Shown here piece by piece: positions 32,837-44,341 of a DNA stretch of 64,000 nt. A program made the position numbers and the translations under genes. Source of the DNA: Areca catechu (taxonomy: Eukaryota; Streptophyta; Magnoliopsida; Arecales; Arecaceae); the NCBI GenBank assembly GCA_021397845.1, contig CM038052.1:139505854-139569853 (forward strand), read 5' to 3'. The notes beneath the pieces were generated by a model. That model was not told the DNA's origin. It made no database searches and saw nothing but the letters and a program-made list of their open reading frames with translations. The first letter of the stretch is position 1. Every line of letters begins with the position of its first letter.

Positions 32837-33480
32837 AATATGTTGGTCCATCTCTTCAGGGCCCTCCTTCACCCAAGTGCATTCAACCAAGAAATCAGCC
32901 AGGACCTGAGCCTTCTCCACCGATCGTGGATGATAAGTGATGTCGAACATGTTAAGTTTATGTGCCCACTTGGTTAGGCACCCCAAGGTATCAGGGTGGC
33001 TGAGGATGCCCCTCAGAGACTGATCGATGAGGACGGTGATGGGCTGTGATTGGAAGTAGGGCCTAAGATGCTGCACAGATATTATTAGTAAAAAAAAAGA
33101 TTTATTTTGATTTGGTGTACCTAGTTTCAGCATCGTGAAGCAACTTGCTGACGTAGTAGACTACCACTGGATGCCATCCTTATCGATGCAGACTAGCATC
33201 GAGCTGACTGCTTCGGGTGATACAACCAGGTACAAGAGAAGTTCTTCTCTTGGCTCTGATTTGGGTTGCAATGGTAGGAAGGCGAGAAGACTCTTCTGCC
33301 CCTCGAATGCCTCCCAACAATCTTCCATCCAATTGAAGCTATTCATCTTCCACAATACCTTGAAAAAAGGCTGGCAGCACTTGGCAGAGCATGAGATTAA
33401 ATGGCTTAGCACTGCAATGCACCCAGTCAAGCACTGTACCTTTTTCTTGGAGGTACGATGCCTTGCTATCATCATTTCAA
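32837..33480 (-). pseudogene. D2 RT end and first RNase H
   Basis: KKVQCLTGCIAVLSHLIS...CCQPFFKVL and FNWMEDCWEAFEGQKSLLA (RT end, connection), then LYLVVSPEAVSSMLVCIDKDGIQ with the start of RNase H. After a frameshift come VQHLRPYFQSQPITVLIDQSLRGILSHPDT, KWAHKLNMFDITYHPR and LADFLVECTW. Confidence 0.8.
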
Positions 33481-33484
33481 TGAT

Positions 33485-33967
33485 GACGTCATCATTATTG
33501 GGGTTATCCACCCCAGTAAACCCCTCTCCCAAGTAGGGGAGTACATTATCACTTTCCCCCCTTCCCTTAGGACTTTTTGGTGTTTTTCCTGCCACCAGGA
33601 TATCATCCTGACCAGCTTCTGAGTGGGATGGTTATCGATGGCGAGAGGTCGGGGCTCCTCGCTCTGGTATGCCGGGGGTGCTGCACCATGTACATACATA
33701 GCAAGATAGCCATGCTTGATTAGCTCCTCTATGTCCCTTTTTAGGTGGCAGCATTCATCGGTATCATGCCCGTGGTCCCGATGGAAGAGGTAGTAGCAGG
33801 ACCTATCACATCCAGTGGACGGCCTCAAGGGCGAGGGGCGGTGCAAGAAGCGCTCAACCTTGATTTCCATCAGGATCTTCACTTTGTGGCCAGGGAGAGG
33901 AGTGAACATCTTTTCTTTGGTGGGGTTGAATCTAGGTCTTGTCCCTGGCCACTGGATCGGCACCGTC
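33485..33967 (-). pseudogene. D2 gag C-terminus and protease start
   Basis: MTVPIQWPGTRPRFNPTKEK, then CYYLFHRDHGHDTDECCHLKRDIEELIKHGYL, the gag knuckle-like motif of Tat-type gypsies (C...H...H..C). Next, in a shifted frame, GVDNPNNDDVIIEMMIARH resembles the protease start. It joins directly to the RT end, so protease body and most of RT are deleted. Confidence 0.8.
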
Positions 33968-35742
33968 AATTGACCCTATAATTGATTTTGATGATAACTA
34001 AATATTGGAGCATATACATTTATTTCTAACAACTCCTCAAGTGGTTTACAAGTTTTTGTATGATGATATAATTGTTCAAACTTCAACTCCAACATCTTTA
34101 GTTCTTGATTTGAGTTATGTTGTAATCTGATTTTGTAAAAAAGAACCCAATGAAAAATCTAAGAAAAAATCATAAAAAAGGGTTACTTCTGTGTGTGTGC
34201 GCCATAGAATTATTTTGAGTTGGTGTGCATGAAAAATGTAAAAGTGTTGGTGAGAGTTTTTCTTTAAGTTCAATTATAAAAATCCTGAAGAAGTTACTCG
34301 AGCTGACCCATCATGTTGAAGAGCCGACTCCACCTCATGGCACATAGCAAGGATTCTGGTACGTAGCAATCCGAGCCAACTCGAAGGTAACCAAGCTGAC
34401 TTCAGTGAATCCGAGTCGATTGGAATATGTCCAAGCTAACTCCTCCAGAGTCTAGTTTTTGAAGATTTCTGAGAATAGCCAGGCGAGCCGACGCAAACCA
34501 GAAAGAGCCGACTCTGCCAGACTTAATTTTGAAGACTTAAAAAAGCGAGCTGACCCGAACTTCATTGAGCCGACTCTTCCAGAGTAAGGATTTCAAAACC
34601 TGAGAAGAAGATCCGACAAAAGATCAAAAGAGCCGACTCCTCAAGTTCAAGATTCTCAAAGATATAAGTTCGAGACGACCCGAGATATCAAGAGCCGACT
34701 CATCCAGAGTGAAGATTTGCACCCTGAGATAACGAGTCGACTACACTGAAGATTTGGAGACTTGACCTATCGACTCGAAGGATCCGAGCTGACTCGAAAG
34801 AATCCGAGCCCACTCGAATTTCACTTTCAGGTATCTAATGGCTAGTTCTAGAATTTCTTTTTGAATGCCAAAAAGTGCTCCAACTGTCACAAATCACTTC
34901 CCAACAATCTACAACTGCTAGAACAATCTTGAAGTGATGGAAGACCTTATATTTGAGGGATTTGAACTTCTCTCAAGTAAGTTTTTGAAAGTTCTTAAAA
35001 GTTTTGAAGCTATATTGAATATCCTACCTACCAACAAGCAAGAGAGCACAAGAGCATTCAAGTCAGCTTTCAAGCCTTCACCAACTCTAATCTAAAGCTT
35101 GAAGCAATTTGGAAAGAAGCCAATAAAGCAATTAAAGCTCATTCAAGTACAATCCAAGTGGACTTCTCACAAGCTGCACCGATAACTATCCGATAAATTG
35201 AGTTTCTCATTTATTGTTGCATTTATTTCAATTCATTTCTTGAATTGTTTGGGTTATTGGTGAGCCCGATTGAAAACCAAATAGGTTCTTGGTGAGCCTT
35301 TGATAAAAACTAAGTGTTGGGTTCTTGGTGATCCTAGTAAAACCAAGTTAGGTTCTTGGTGATCCTATGAAAGCCAAGTTGGGTTTCTTTGGTGATCCTA
35401 TTTAAAACCAAAGGGTGTTAGGTTTTCTTTGGTAATCCTATTAAAATCAAAGTGTAAAGGTTTTGGATTGTGATCCTATAAAACAATCATATTGTATTTG
35501 AGTATGAATATAGTGGAAATTTCAAGTGGTATCTTGGATAGTGGACGTAGGAGCTGGGTTACTCCGAACCACAATAAATTTGGTGTGTTTGTGTTGTGCT
35601 TCTTCATTCTTTTTTAGCTTCTACAATTTACTATTCTGTCACAGCACCAAACACTTTGTAAGGGATTTAAAATTGCACATTATCTGCTTTAAATTTTTAA
35701 ATTCTCAATTCACCCCCCTCTTCAGTAGTCACTTAGGCAACA
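33968..35742 (+). repeat. B3 5' LTR
   Basis: About 1.77 kb; starts near TTGACCCTATAA (the first two bases of the expected TGTTGACC are changed) and ends CACTTAGGCAACA. It is the reverse complement of the B2/B4 type, with AGCCGACTC-like motifs (34300-34800) and GGTTCTTGGTGATCCTA tandem units (35260-35470). Confidence 0.9.
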
Positions 35743-35744
35743 AC

Positions 35745-35756
35745 TAGTATCAGAGC
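35745..35756 (+). other. B3 primer-binding site
   Basis: TAGTATCAGAGC, one mismatch to TGGTATCAGAGC, two bases after the LTR end. Confidence 0.8.
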
Positions 35757-35787
35757 TGTGTCTCTGATTACATTAGAGTAAAGATTG

Positions 35788-37660
35788 ATGGCTCATCCCA
35801 TGTGTACATCCTTGGTAGAAGGCCAATCTACTAAAAGACCTCCACTCTTCACAGGCACAAATTATTCTTATTGGAAAGCAAGAATGAAAATCTAGATACA
35901 AGCTATTGATTTTCAATTATGGAAGGTCATTCTTAAAGGGCCACATGTTTTCATGATCAAAATTGATGGCATGGATGTCCTAAGCTTGAAGATGAATGGG
36001 ATGAACATGACATGAAATTAGGAGAATTGAATGCCAAAGCAATGAATTGGATAGATTGTCCTTTGGATTCAAATGAGTTTAATCAAATTTCCACTTGCTC
36101 TTTGGCAAAGAAAATTTGGGATAAACTTGAGGTGACCCACGAAGGAACTTCACAAGTGAAAACTTCAAAGATTAATCTTTTAGTGCATAATTATAAATTG
36201 TTTAAAATGGAGCCTAATGAAAATATTTCTACCATGTACACTAAATTTACAGATATTATTAATGGTTTGAAAAGTCTTGGCAGGGTATACTCAAATGCTG
36301 ATATAGTACAAAAGATATTGAGATCACTTCCTAACAAATGGGATCCTAAAGATACTGCCATCCAGGAAGCTAAAGACCTAAACACTCTATCCATGGATGA
36401 ACTAATGGGTTCCCTCATCACACATGAATTAGCCATGTAGCATAGAACAGATGATGATCAGAAGAAAAAGAAAACTATTGCATTAAAGGCTGCATTGGAA
36501 TCAAAGAATGATGAAGAATCAGAAGATGACTCTACCTCCTCCGAAGACGATCTAGAAGATGAAGATATTGCAATGGTCGTGAGGAGATTCAGAAAGTTTA
36601 TGGGAAAGAAGAAGGGAAGGTACAACAAAAAATTTCGTAAACGAGGAGAACATTCAAAAGAAACGGACAAGGACAGAGACAAAGATAAGGAACAAGTCCC
36701 CACCTGCTATGAATGTAAGAAACTGGGGCATATTCGTCCAGACTGTCCACTGTTAAAGAAATTTTTTAAAAAGAAGAAAAAGAAAGCAATGGTTGCCATG
36801 TGGAGCGACAGTGAAGACTCCACTTCAACTAAAGAGGAAGAGACCACGAAAATAGCAAACTTATATTTAATAGGTCTTGAGGATGAGGTAACTTCCCCCA
36901 ATACTCAAATTGAATTTACTTTTGATGAATTAAATTCTGCATTTCATGATTTGTTATCTAAATTCAAGAAAGCTGGAGTAAAGATTAGATCTCTAAAGAA
37001 TATTAATGATTCTTTACTCAAAAAGAAAGAAGAGATTTCAGAAAAGTATATTTTGTTGCAAAAGGAACTTCATGTCTTTTCTAAAAATTGTAATGTATTG
37101 AAAAGTGAAAATAATGACTTTCATGATAAAAACAAAGTTTTATTAAAAGAAAATCTTGAGTTGAAAAAGGAGGTTGAAAAACTCAAGCCACTTGTTGAAA
37201 AACTAACTTTATCTTCTAACAAGCTTGAGTAAATTCTTAAAGAACAAAGAATTTCTAATAATAAAGCAGGAATAGGTTTTAATGCTTCAAGTTCAAATTA
37301 TATTTTAGCAACTACTTTTGTGAAACAAAAAGATTTTGTTCCCAAGTTTACTTCTCGAAAGGCTTTGGTGACAAAAGGTTCTACTTCCATTACAAAAGCT
37401 ATTTTGTATGTTCAAAAAAATTCAAATATGAAACCTGCTATTTCTGCATCTCATGCATCTAGAATTTCAACGTATAAATATTTTCAAAATTCTAGAATCA
37501 GATGTTTTGCTTGCAAAGAAATAGGACATAAAGCTTTTAACTACAATACTATTAAAAATGTCCTTAATAAATCAAGAAAGATTTGGGTTCCCAAAGGAAC
37601 CACCTCAGCTAACCTGCAAGGACCCAAGTTAGCTTGGGTACCTAAAAGAACTCCTTGATT
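35788..37660 (+). pseudogene. B3 gag
   Basis: Starts MAHPMCTSLVEGQSTKRPPLF at 35788; a TAG follows KARMKI. After a shift 36012-36440 is the UBN2-type gag core (MKLGELNAKAMNWIDCPL, LAKKIWDKLEVTHEGTSQVK, ILRSLPNKWDPK). Then 36495-37232 is acidic/basic with an intact knuckle CYECKKLGHIRPDC and a long coiled coil, and 37320-37658 has a second, imperfect knuckle (CFACKEIGHKAFNY, last Cys lost). It is the best gag in the window, but broken by at least two stops. Confidence 0.88.
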
Positions 37661-37690
37661 GTGCTGTAGGAATGTCTTGTAGCCCAGAAA

Positions 37691-37951
37691 TTGAAAAAAA
37701 GATGGTATCTCGATAGTGGCTGTTCAAGGTATATGATGGGTGACAAAGATGAGTTCATCACCCTGGAAATGAAAGAAGAAGGTATGGTTACCTTTGGAGA
37801 TAATGGCAAAGAGAAAAAAATCGGAGTTGGTAAGATCAAAATAAACCCCTGCACTTTCATTGAAAATGTATTGCTAGTAGATAAATTGAAGCATAATTTA
37901 TTAAGTATTATTCAATTATGTGATAAAGGCTTCAAGGTTATCTTTGAATAA
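37691..37951 (+). pseudogene. B3 aspartic protease
   Basis: KKRWYLDSGCSRYMMGDKDEF holds an intact DSG active site, then GMVTFGDNGKEKKIGVGKIKI and LLVDKLKHNLLSIIQLCDKGF. It is followed by a stop at 37949. The frame differs from that of the preceding gag piece. Confidence 0.85.
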
Positions 37952-38332
37952 TCTATGTGTATTATAACAAACACTCTTGATTCTAACAGTAAATTCATTG
38001 GATATAGATTTGGAAATATTTATGTAGTAGATTTAAATGATCTTGCCATGTCAAGAAATTCCAGTTTAGTTGCAATGAATGCTAAGACCAAGGAGTCTTG
38101 CTTATTATGACATAGACGATTAATTCATGCTAGCATGCATACTATTACCAAGTTGATTTCCAAAAATTTAGTTAGAGGCATGCCTAAGTTTAAAGTAGAT
38201 TTTGATCATGTTTGTGATACATGCCAAATGGGTAAATAAACTAGGGGAAGATTGGAATCCAAAAATATGATTTCAACTTCTAGACCTCTAGAACTACTTT
38301 ACATGGACTTATTTGGACCAACTAGGACCACA
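37952..38332 (+). pseudogene. B3 pre-integrase and integrase start
   Basis: Reads across frames as NDLAMSRNSSLVAMNAKTKES, HRRLIHASMHTITKLIS (GH of the HX4H changed to IH, spacing kept), HVCDTCQMGK with CX2C, then PLELLYMDLFGPTRTT with the first catalytic Asp. The element ends here. Confidence 0.85.
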
Positions 38333-38360
38333 AGGAGATCTCTCCAAATGTAAAGTCAAG
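38333..38360. other. 28-nt filler at the B3/D3 joint
   Basis: The 28 bases match the reverse complement of 25089-25116 in the C1 leader at 27 positions. They belong neither to the copia nor to the gypsy integrase on either side. Confidence 0.7.
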
Positions 38361-38977
38361 AATTTTATGCTGATCTTGGCATCCGCTATCACTTCACTTC
38401 AGTGGCTCACCCTCAATCCAGTGGTGAGATCGAAGTGACCAACTGGACTATCCTGCAAGGGCTCCACATGAGGCTAGATGAAGCTAAGGGTTGATGGGCT
38501 AACGAGCTACCTAGCATGCTGTGGGCTTACCATACCATGCCCCACATAGCCACTAGCGATATGCCCTTCAACCTTGTCTTCGGCACTGAAGCCGTGATTC
38601 CAGTAGAGCTCGACCTACCCACGCTGAGGGTAGAGAAATATGATGAAGCAGAAAATTTGGCTCATCTCCTCCTCCATCTGGACTTGCTGGATGAGACAAG
38701 AGATAAGGCCAGACTTCGGATGGCAACCTACCTGTAGCGAGTCGCGCGCTACTACAACTCGCACATGTGGCCCAAGGTATTCTGCCTTGGTGACCTCATC
38801 CTCAGGAGGAAAGAAGTATCCCAACCGGAAGAGTGCAGGAAACTCTCCCCGAACTAGGAAGGATGATAAAAAGTGGTGGAGGCCTTACCAAGTGGGGCCT
38901 ACGACCTCACTGGGCTCGATGGTGCCCAATTCACGAGAACCTGGAATGCCGGCAACTTGAGGGTATACTACCAATAA
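38361..38977 (+). pseudogene. D3: gypsy integrase C-terminal part (Tat-like)
   Basis: FYADLGIRYHFTSVAHPQSSGEIEVTNWTILQGL contains the catalytic Glu (GEIEVTN). Then come ELPSMLWAYHTMPH (open 38516-38737), NLVFGTEAVIPVELDLPTLRVE, RMATYL-stop-RVARYYNSHM and GAYDLTGLDGAQFTRTWN. Stops in several places. It is the end of a plus-strand pol, and the minisatellite and antisense ORF downstream fit the 3' region of Tat/Retand elements. Confidence 0.85.
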
Positions 38978-39076
38978 TGTAAGGCCCATTCACAATAAAT
39001 TAAAGTTTCTTTTTGGCACAACCTTGTTTTTTACCTATGCAGGAACTCGTCCGTTAAACTCCAAGTCCAGCGAAAT

Positions 39077-39217
39077 AAGCCCAGAAACTTATGAAGCCTA
39101 GCACTCTAAGCCTGGAAACTTACGAAGCCCAGCACTCTAAGCTTGGAAACTTATGAAGCTTGTCACTCTAAGCCCGAAAACTTATGAAGCCCGGTACTCT
39201 AAGCCTAAAACCTTATG
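39077..39217. repeat. 31-bp minisatellite, left part
   Basis: Four full units and part of a fifth of AAGCCCGGAAACTTATGAAGCCCAGCACTCT type. The fifth unit is cut at TTATG by B4. Confidence 0.9.
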
Positions 39218-40816
39218 TGTTGCCCGGGTGGCTTAGTCCCAAGAGGGGGGTGAATTGGGAATTACAAAATTTTCTTGAATATGTGCACAAGTAATTCCAA
39301 TTAGTGGTTAGGTGATGTGTTAATTAGAGAATGAAAGTAGAAGCTAAAGGATAAAACAAACACAACACAAACAAAGCAAATTTATAGTGGTTCGGAGCAA
39401 CCCAGCTCCTACGTCCACTACCCAAATTCACCACTTGGGATTTCCATTATATCCCCCAAACCGAAATATAGTCGGATTATTTTGCAGGCTCACAATCCAA
39501 ACCTCTACACATTGGTTTTTGAAATCGGGCTCACCAAAGAAACCCAAGTTAGGTTTTAAAGGTTCATTTAAAACCTCTACACTTTGGTTTTTAGCTAGGC
39601 TCACCAAAGAAATCTCTACACTCTAGTTTTAAAGGCTCACCAAAGTAACCTATTTGGTTTTTACAACAAGGCTCACTAATAACCCAGATATTCTAAATGA
39701 TAGATTAAAAAAGCAACAATAAAGACAAACTCTTTTATCTGGGTGGTTCCCAATGCTGCTTGAGTGAAGATCCACTGAATGCTCTTCAATGCACTTCAAT
39801 GGCTTCCTTGCTTTCCTCAAAAAGGTGCTTCAAGCTTCTGGTAAGAGTTCTTGCAGGCTTGAAGACAAACTTTAAAGCTCTAGTGCTCTCTCACTTCACT
39901 TTAATAAGTGTTCAATAAATACCCAATAAATCATTATTCGCTCATTAGTCTCTCCAAAGATGTTCTCATACCTTATTTATATAGACTTCAACTGCCTTCC
40001 CTTGATTTTGAATGTTGTAGACCGTTGGAAAGTAACAAGTTACCGTTGGAGCACTTTTGGAATTCAAAAACTAAGAACTGGAACTAGCCGTTGGAGGTGA
40101 CCCCGTCATTCCAGTCGGCTCGGACAGACTTCGAGTCAGCTCGGATGAAGTTCGGGTCGACTGGGTTGAGTGCCAGTCGGCTAGCTTCCATAGTTGAGAA
40201 AATACCTCACTCTGGATGAGTCGGCTGGGCTGAATTCTAGTCGATTGGAGTCTCAGAGGCTTCTCAGACCATTTTCAACTGAGTTCTGGATGAGTCGGCT
40301 AGATCTAATTACAGTCGGCTCGGATTCCTGAGAATCACAGAACGTTCTCAACCTTGTTCTGGATGAGTCGGCTAGACCTTGGTGCCAGTCGGCTGGATCT
40401 GTGTGCCAGAGAACTTGTCTTCAGTGCTAATGCCAGAGTCGGCTGGGTTGTTCATCCAGTCGGCTCGAATGTGGTTCTTCAGCCAGATCAGCTACAAACT
40501 TTCAGAACACTTGTCCCAAGCTTTAAAGATCTTTTTCAAGCACTTTTTACAATAAATTAAAGGAAAACTTGAAGCTTGAAAGACTACTAGAAGTAACCCT
40601 TGAACTGATTTTTAATAGAAATTTTTTGTAGGGTTCTTCTTTACAAGATTCTGAATAATTTACAACTCAACACAAAACATTATAGATTGTAGGAGTTAAA
40701 AAGATGTATCAATGTAGTTATCCTACAAAATCATGTCAATCATTTGAGGAGTTGTTAGATAGCTAAATGTATGCTCCAATATTTTGTTATCATCAAAATC
40801 ACTTTAGGGGTCAACA
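39218..40816 (-). repeat. B4 3' LTR
   Basis: 1,599 bp, TGTTGCCCGGG...GGGGTCAACA on the plus strand, with short tandem units (39480-39680), a TATA box (39972-39981) and AGTCGGCTCG array (40100-40480). Confidence 0.95.
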
Positions 40817-40844
40817 ATCTCCCCCTTTTTGATGATGACAAAAC
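40781..40844 (-). other. polypurine tract within inverted repeat, B4
   Basis: Arms ATTTTGTTATCATCAAAA (40781-40798) and TTTTGATGATGACAAAAC (40827-40844) bracket the LTR edge and AAAAAGGGGGAGAT, as in B1. Confidence 0.8.
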
Positions 40845-41517
40845 ACTGGGCATGAAAAGAATCTACTCTATTCACAAATATGTAAGCACTTATATTTAAA
40901 AATCAACTGTAATCTCAAATATATATCAGTATATGCTATATAGTTATGCACAAAATCAAATTCATATGCTGTAAATATCAGAGATTGATTGCTTGTATGT
41001 ATCAAGCAGCATTAAGTATCGACTGATAGATATGATATGTTGAGAGCATCAGAGCATCATAAAAATCATTAAAGTATGTAAGTTAAAAATGTATATCTCC
41101 CTCTGTTTATAAGATTTCTAGACAATATGAATTGTTTTTAAGTTTCTTCTCCTTTGACATTCACTTGAACATTTTATCAGAATAATATGCAAGAGATCAT
41201 TCAGAAATGCCTTAAAAACTCTCCCTGTCTACTTTACTTTAGTATTACTATTGCAATTCATGTATTCTTTCATGCACTCTATGGTTCTCCCCCTTTTTGT
41301 CAACAATTCAAAAAGGTTAAACAAGTAAGCTCAGAATTTTAAATAGATTGAGAAAGTTTTAAAAATTTGTTTGAGAAAATTTCACTTTCTCAACTTAAAG
41401 AGAGAATTCTATTTAATTAAATAGAGATGTAATCAAGATGATACAAGTACACACATTACACAATAATTAAAAAGAGTTCATTTCATTTCTGTCAAAAAGT
41501 GTTCAGTACATCAGTCA
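40845..41517 (-). other. B4 3' spacer
   Basis: No gene. AT-rich; a second polypurine-like tract in the stem CCTTTTTG (41292-41299) / CAAAAAGG (41309-41316), nearly identical to B1. Confidence 0.7.
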
Positions 41518-43413
41518 TTACAAAAGTTTCAAAAACATCCAAAAAGGTACTGAAACTACAAAAAGTCTAATCAGAATCATCACTGGAAACATTGACACCT
41601 TGCCAGGAAGTGGGTCTAGGTGCTCGACTAGATGAAGCATGTGGAGGAGGAGCCCTAGGGTGAACAAAGGTACTAGGTGCCCTAGTGGAAATCGGTGGCG
41701 GATCATATAATGGTCGTGTCCAAGCTGGACTTCCAATGAACTGACGGTGCTATTGAGAGAAACCATTTCCACCCACATTGCTCCCATCTGCTGATCCAAG
41801 TCCTTGAGGCTAATTGGTACTTTATTTACTGCCTCTTTCATTTCACCTATCTCCTTCTACATAGATTCAAGCTCAGCTGCTTGGACATTCGCGAAGGCTT
41901 CTGCTGATCCTCGATGTCTGCTAAGCTCCGATCTTATGATTCCAATGCCCCTAGTATAATCTTCTGCCATACCTCTTGTATCTACAATGGTTCCCACTCT
42001 ACCTCTAAGCTCCTTCAATTCAGTCTGATATTCATTCAAAGTGGCATCCACAGACTTTAAAATTGTCTCAGAACTTGAAGAGATGCAATTTAGAATAGGC
42101 TGAAGGTCTATCTGAGGTGCAGTCCTTGAAGCTTCAATAGCTTCAACATTTTCTTTTAGATTTGAAACATTCTCTTCTAATTTGTCCAACCTGATGTCCA
42201 CTGATTGTTTCAAATCACTAAATAAGGAAGTTATAGTACTAGTCAGTGAATCTGTCAAGTTTTTCAATTGTTCTTCAATCTGAACATGGACAATTGGAGG
42301 CTGTGTAGCTGCAGTAGGATAGTCATGCAATGGAACATCAATAGAAGGCAGGTCAAACTCTGGTGCTGGCAAGTCAAACTCTGCTGTAGGCAAATCAAAT
42401 ATAGGTGACGGTGCTCTAGTCTCCTCAGTGATAGCAGCAGGCTCAGGTACAAATGACTCAGGCTCTGGTACAGGTTTACAAGTTCCAGCTACTTCATCCT
42501 CTTCCTCTTCTTCACTACTACTGGAGTTGCCAATCGCTCTTACATTTGTGCCCTTTTTTCTCCAGACTCCCATTTGAAAATATCGCATCCTCTCAAGAGT
42601 CTTAGATGTGTAGATATCAGTGTGATGCAGTTCTAAACCGTCTTCACCATCCAAATTGACTCTGTGGGATTTAAACAACAATGTAAGCATCATACCTTAT
42701 GGCAAACAGGCTTTAGCTTTTCTAACTGTTTCTTTCATCTGCATGATTATGATATATGACAGATTGACAGGAGCTCTTTCTAGGATATGCTCCATTAGAC
42801 ATAGATCTTTTTCGCTCACCCAATCGAACCTACCAGTTCTTTGTAGGAAAATTCTACAAATGAAGTTGTGAAGTAGTCTCATTTCCAATGAAAGGGTGTT
42901 AGCTAGAACAGTCCCAATTCCTCCTACATCCTCTCTGTTCAAGATAGTTTTCAAGGTCTTCTCTCTATTTTCAATTACTAAGAATTTCAGTCCCTCAGAA
43001 GGAATATCTAGTAATTCAAGCAAGGACTCCTCATTCACAATAACCCTCTTCCATTTGATAGTAGATTCCACATGGTTAATTCCCAACCATAGGTTCTCAT
43101 ATAAACTTCTAACCAATGAGGGATAGGTTTTCTCATTTAATGAATAGAATTTCCTCCACCCTTGTTATTCGATTAAGTCTCCTATTTTTAACCCAATGCC
43201 CTTAATAAACTCAAAATTAATACGTCGCCCAGAGGTTACCGTATGAGTAGACATTGAGGTTACATGGCTGGGAGCTGATGGAGCTTCTCTTGTGGCTTCC
43301 TCTGCAATTTCTTCATCGCTTGGCTCTTCTTGCCTTCGCTTGGACCTTCTTTCTTTTTCAGCCAAAGGAGCAACCCTAGCGGACCGTTTTCCTGTCGCAC
43401 GTTTGGGTGCCAT
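41518..43413 (-). pseudogene. B4 env-like ORF, single frame with three stops
   Basis: Begins MAPKRATGKRSARVAPLAEKE at 43413 (basic head). One frame runs 632 codons to 41518 with only three stops: 43165-43167 (TAA), 42697-42699 (TAA, at a Tyr in B1) and 41857-41859 (TAG, at a Gln in B1). Domains: plant-transposon-like globular part (about residues 80-260), acidic Ser/Glu run, repeats of the EFDLPA type, a coiled coil (about 385-440), and a tail. Near residue 550 the frame differs from B1; the alternative frame is Pro/Ser-rich as in B1, so a late 1-base shift is likely. No clear signal peptide. Confidence 0.85.
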
Positions 43414-43559
43414 AGCTAGGAAGAATGGAAGAGCAAGAGAATGGAGTGCTTGGTAGGGAGTAGGAAGTCTTTGGAGTGGGTTTTGGAGATTAGTGAACCG
43501 TTAGAAAGGACAACATAGAAGCCAAACTGTTTGGAGAAGAGTTTATAACCCTAAGCAAA

Positions 43560-43760
43560 ATGCTTCGGTGCGACAATCTAGTCGACTCGAGCAGCCCTAA
43601 AAGGGTTTCCAGTCGACTCAGCCAGAGCTTCTCTAAAATCATCAGAAATTCTAGTCGACTCGAAACTGTTCGAGCTGGCTAGGCCAGAACAAGTTCAAAA
43701 CTCAGAAAAATCCAGTCGACTAGGATCAAGATACAGTCGACTCGAATAGAGAAAATAGAG
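43560..43760 (-). other. B4 pol-env spacer motif array
   Basis: About seven copies of AGTCGACTCG-like sequence just upstream (in sense) of the env-like start, several being the perfect palindrome GAGTCGACTC or close to it. Confidence 0.7.
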
Positions 43761-43899
43761 TTTTGAAAAATTTGAACACAATTCAGAAGAACTTTGAATA
43801 GAATTTCAAGAAAATTAAAGCTCAACAGAATAGAATAAATTGAGGAGGTTTTCTAGATAAAGTTTCCTTAGAATTGAAGGAATTAGGTTGAAGAATCTA

Positions 43900-44260
43900 G
43901 AAGGGATCACAAAGTCCTAATTTACTTCTAATTATCTCAAATATATCTTAATTGAGTGGCTTGGTGAATATGTTAGCTAATTGATCTTCAGTTGGCATAG
44001 AGTCAAGCACAATATTACCATTAGAAACATGATCTGTAATAAAATGATGTCTAATTTCAATATGCTAGGTTCTAGAGTGTTGAATCGGTTTCTTTGTCAA
44101 ATTGATAGCACTTGTGTTATCATATTTAATTGGAATTTTGAATTGTGATACACCAAAGTCTTCTAGTTGTTGTTTAATCCATAACACTTGAGCACAACAA
44201 CTACCGGTAGCCACGTACTCAGCCTCAGCTGTGGATTAGGCTATGAAATTAAATTCAACC
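43900..44260 (-). pseudogene. B4 RNase H
   Basis: STAEAEYVATGSCCAQVLWIKQQ, FKIPIKYDNTSAINL, HSRT-stop-HIEIRHHF, TEDQLANIFTKPLNQD. Catalytic residues are present; the frame has stops. Confidence 0.85.
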
Positions 44261-44341
44261 CTAGAAATTGACATGTACCACTAGTGCTTTTTCTATCTAT
44301 CTTACAACCAGCATAATCAGCATCAGAGAATCCAATAAAAT

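Larger units (their letters stand above)
32345..33967 (-). mobile_element. Tat/Retand-like gypsy fragment D2, rearranged
   Basis: On the minus strand: gag C-terminus, start of protease, a deletion, the last part of RT, Ty3-type RNase H, then a second (archaeal-type) RNase H, the hallmark of Tat-lineage elements. It is bounded by the C1 LTR on the left and the B3 LTR on the right. It may be an inverted piece of the same element as D1 and D3 (both plus), but that is inference. Confidence 0.75.
33968..38332 (+). mobile_element. SIRE-like Ty1/copia B3, 3' half lost
   Basis: Plus-strand copy with 5' LTR, primer site, gag, protease and the start of integrase. It ends at DLFGPTRTT in integrase, where a 28-nt filler and a gypsy integrase follow. 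RT, RNase H, env-like ORF and 3' LTR are missing. Confidence 0.9.

Noticed and set aside
39077..39217. 31-bp direct repeats resembling a CRISPR array
   Set aside because: Head-to-tail units with no spacers, in a plant retrotransposon region; a minisatellite.
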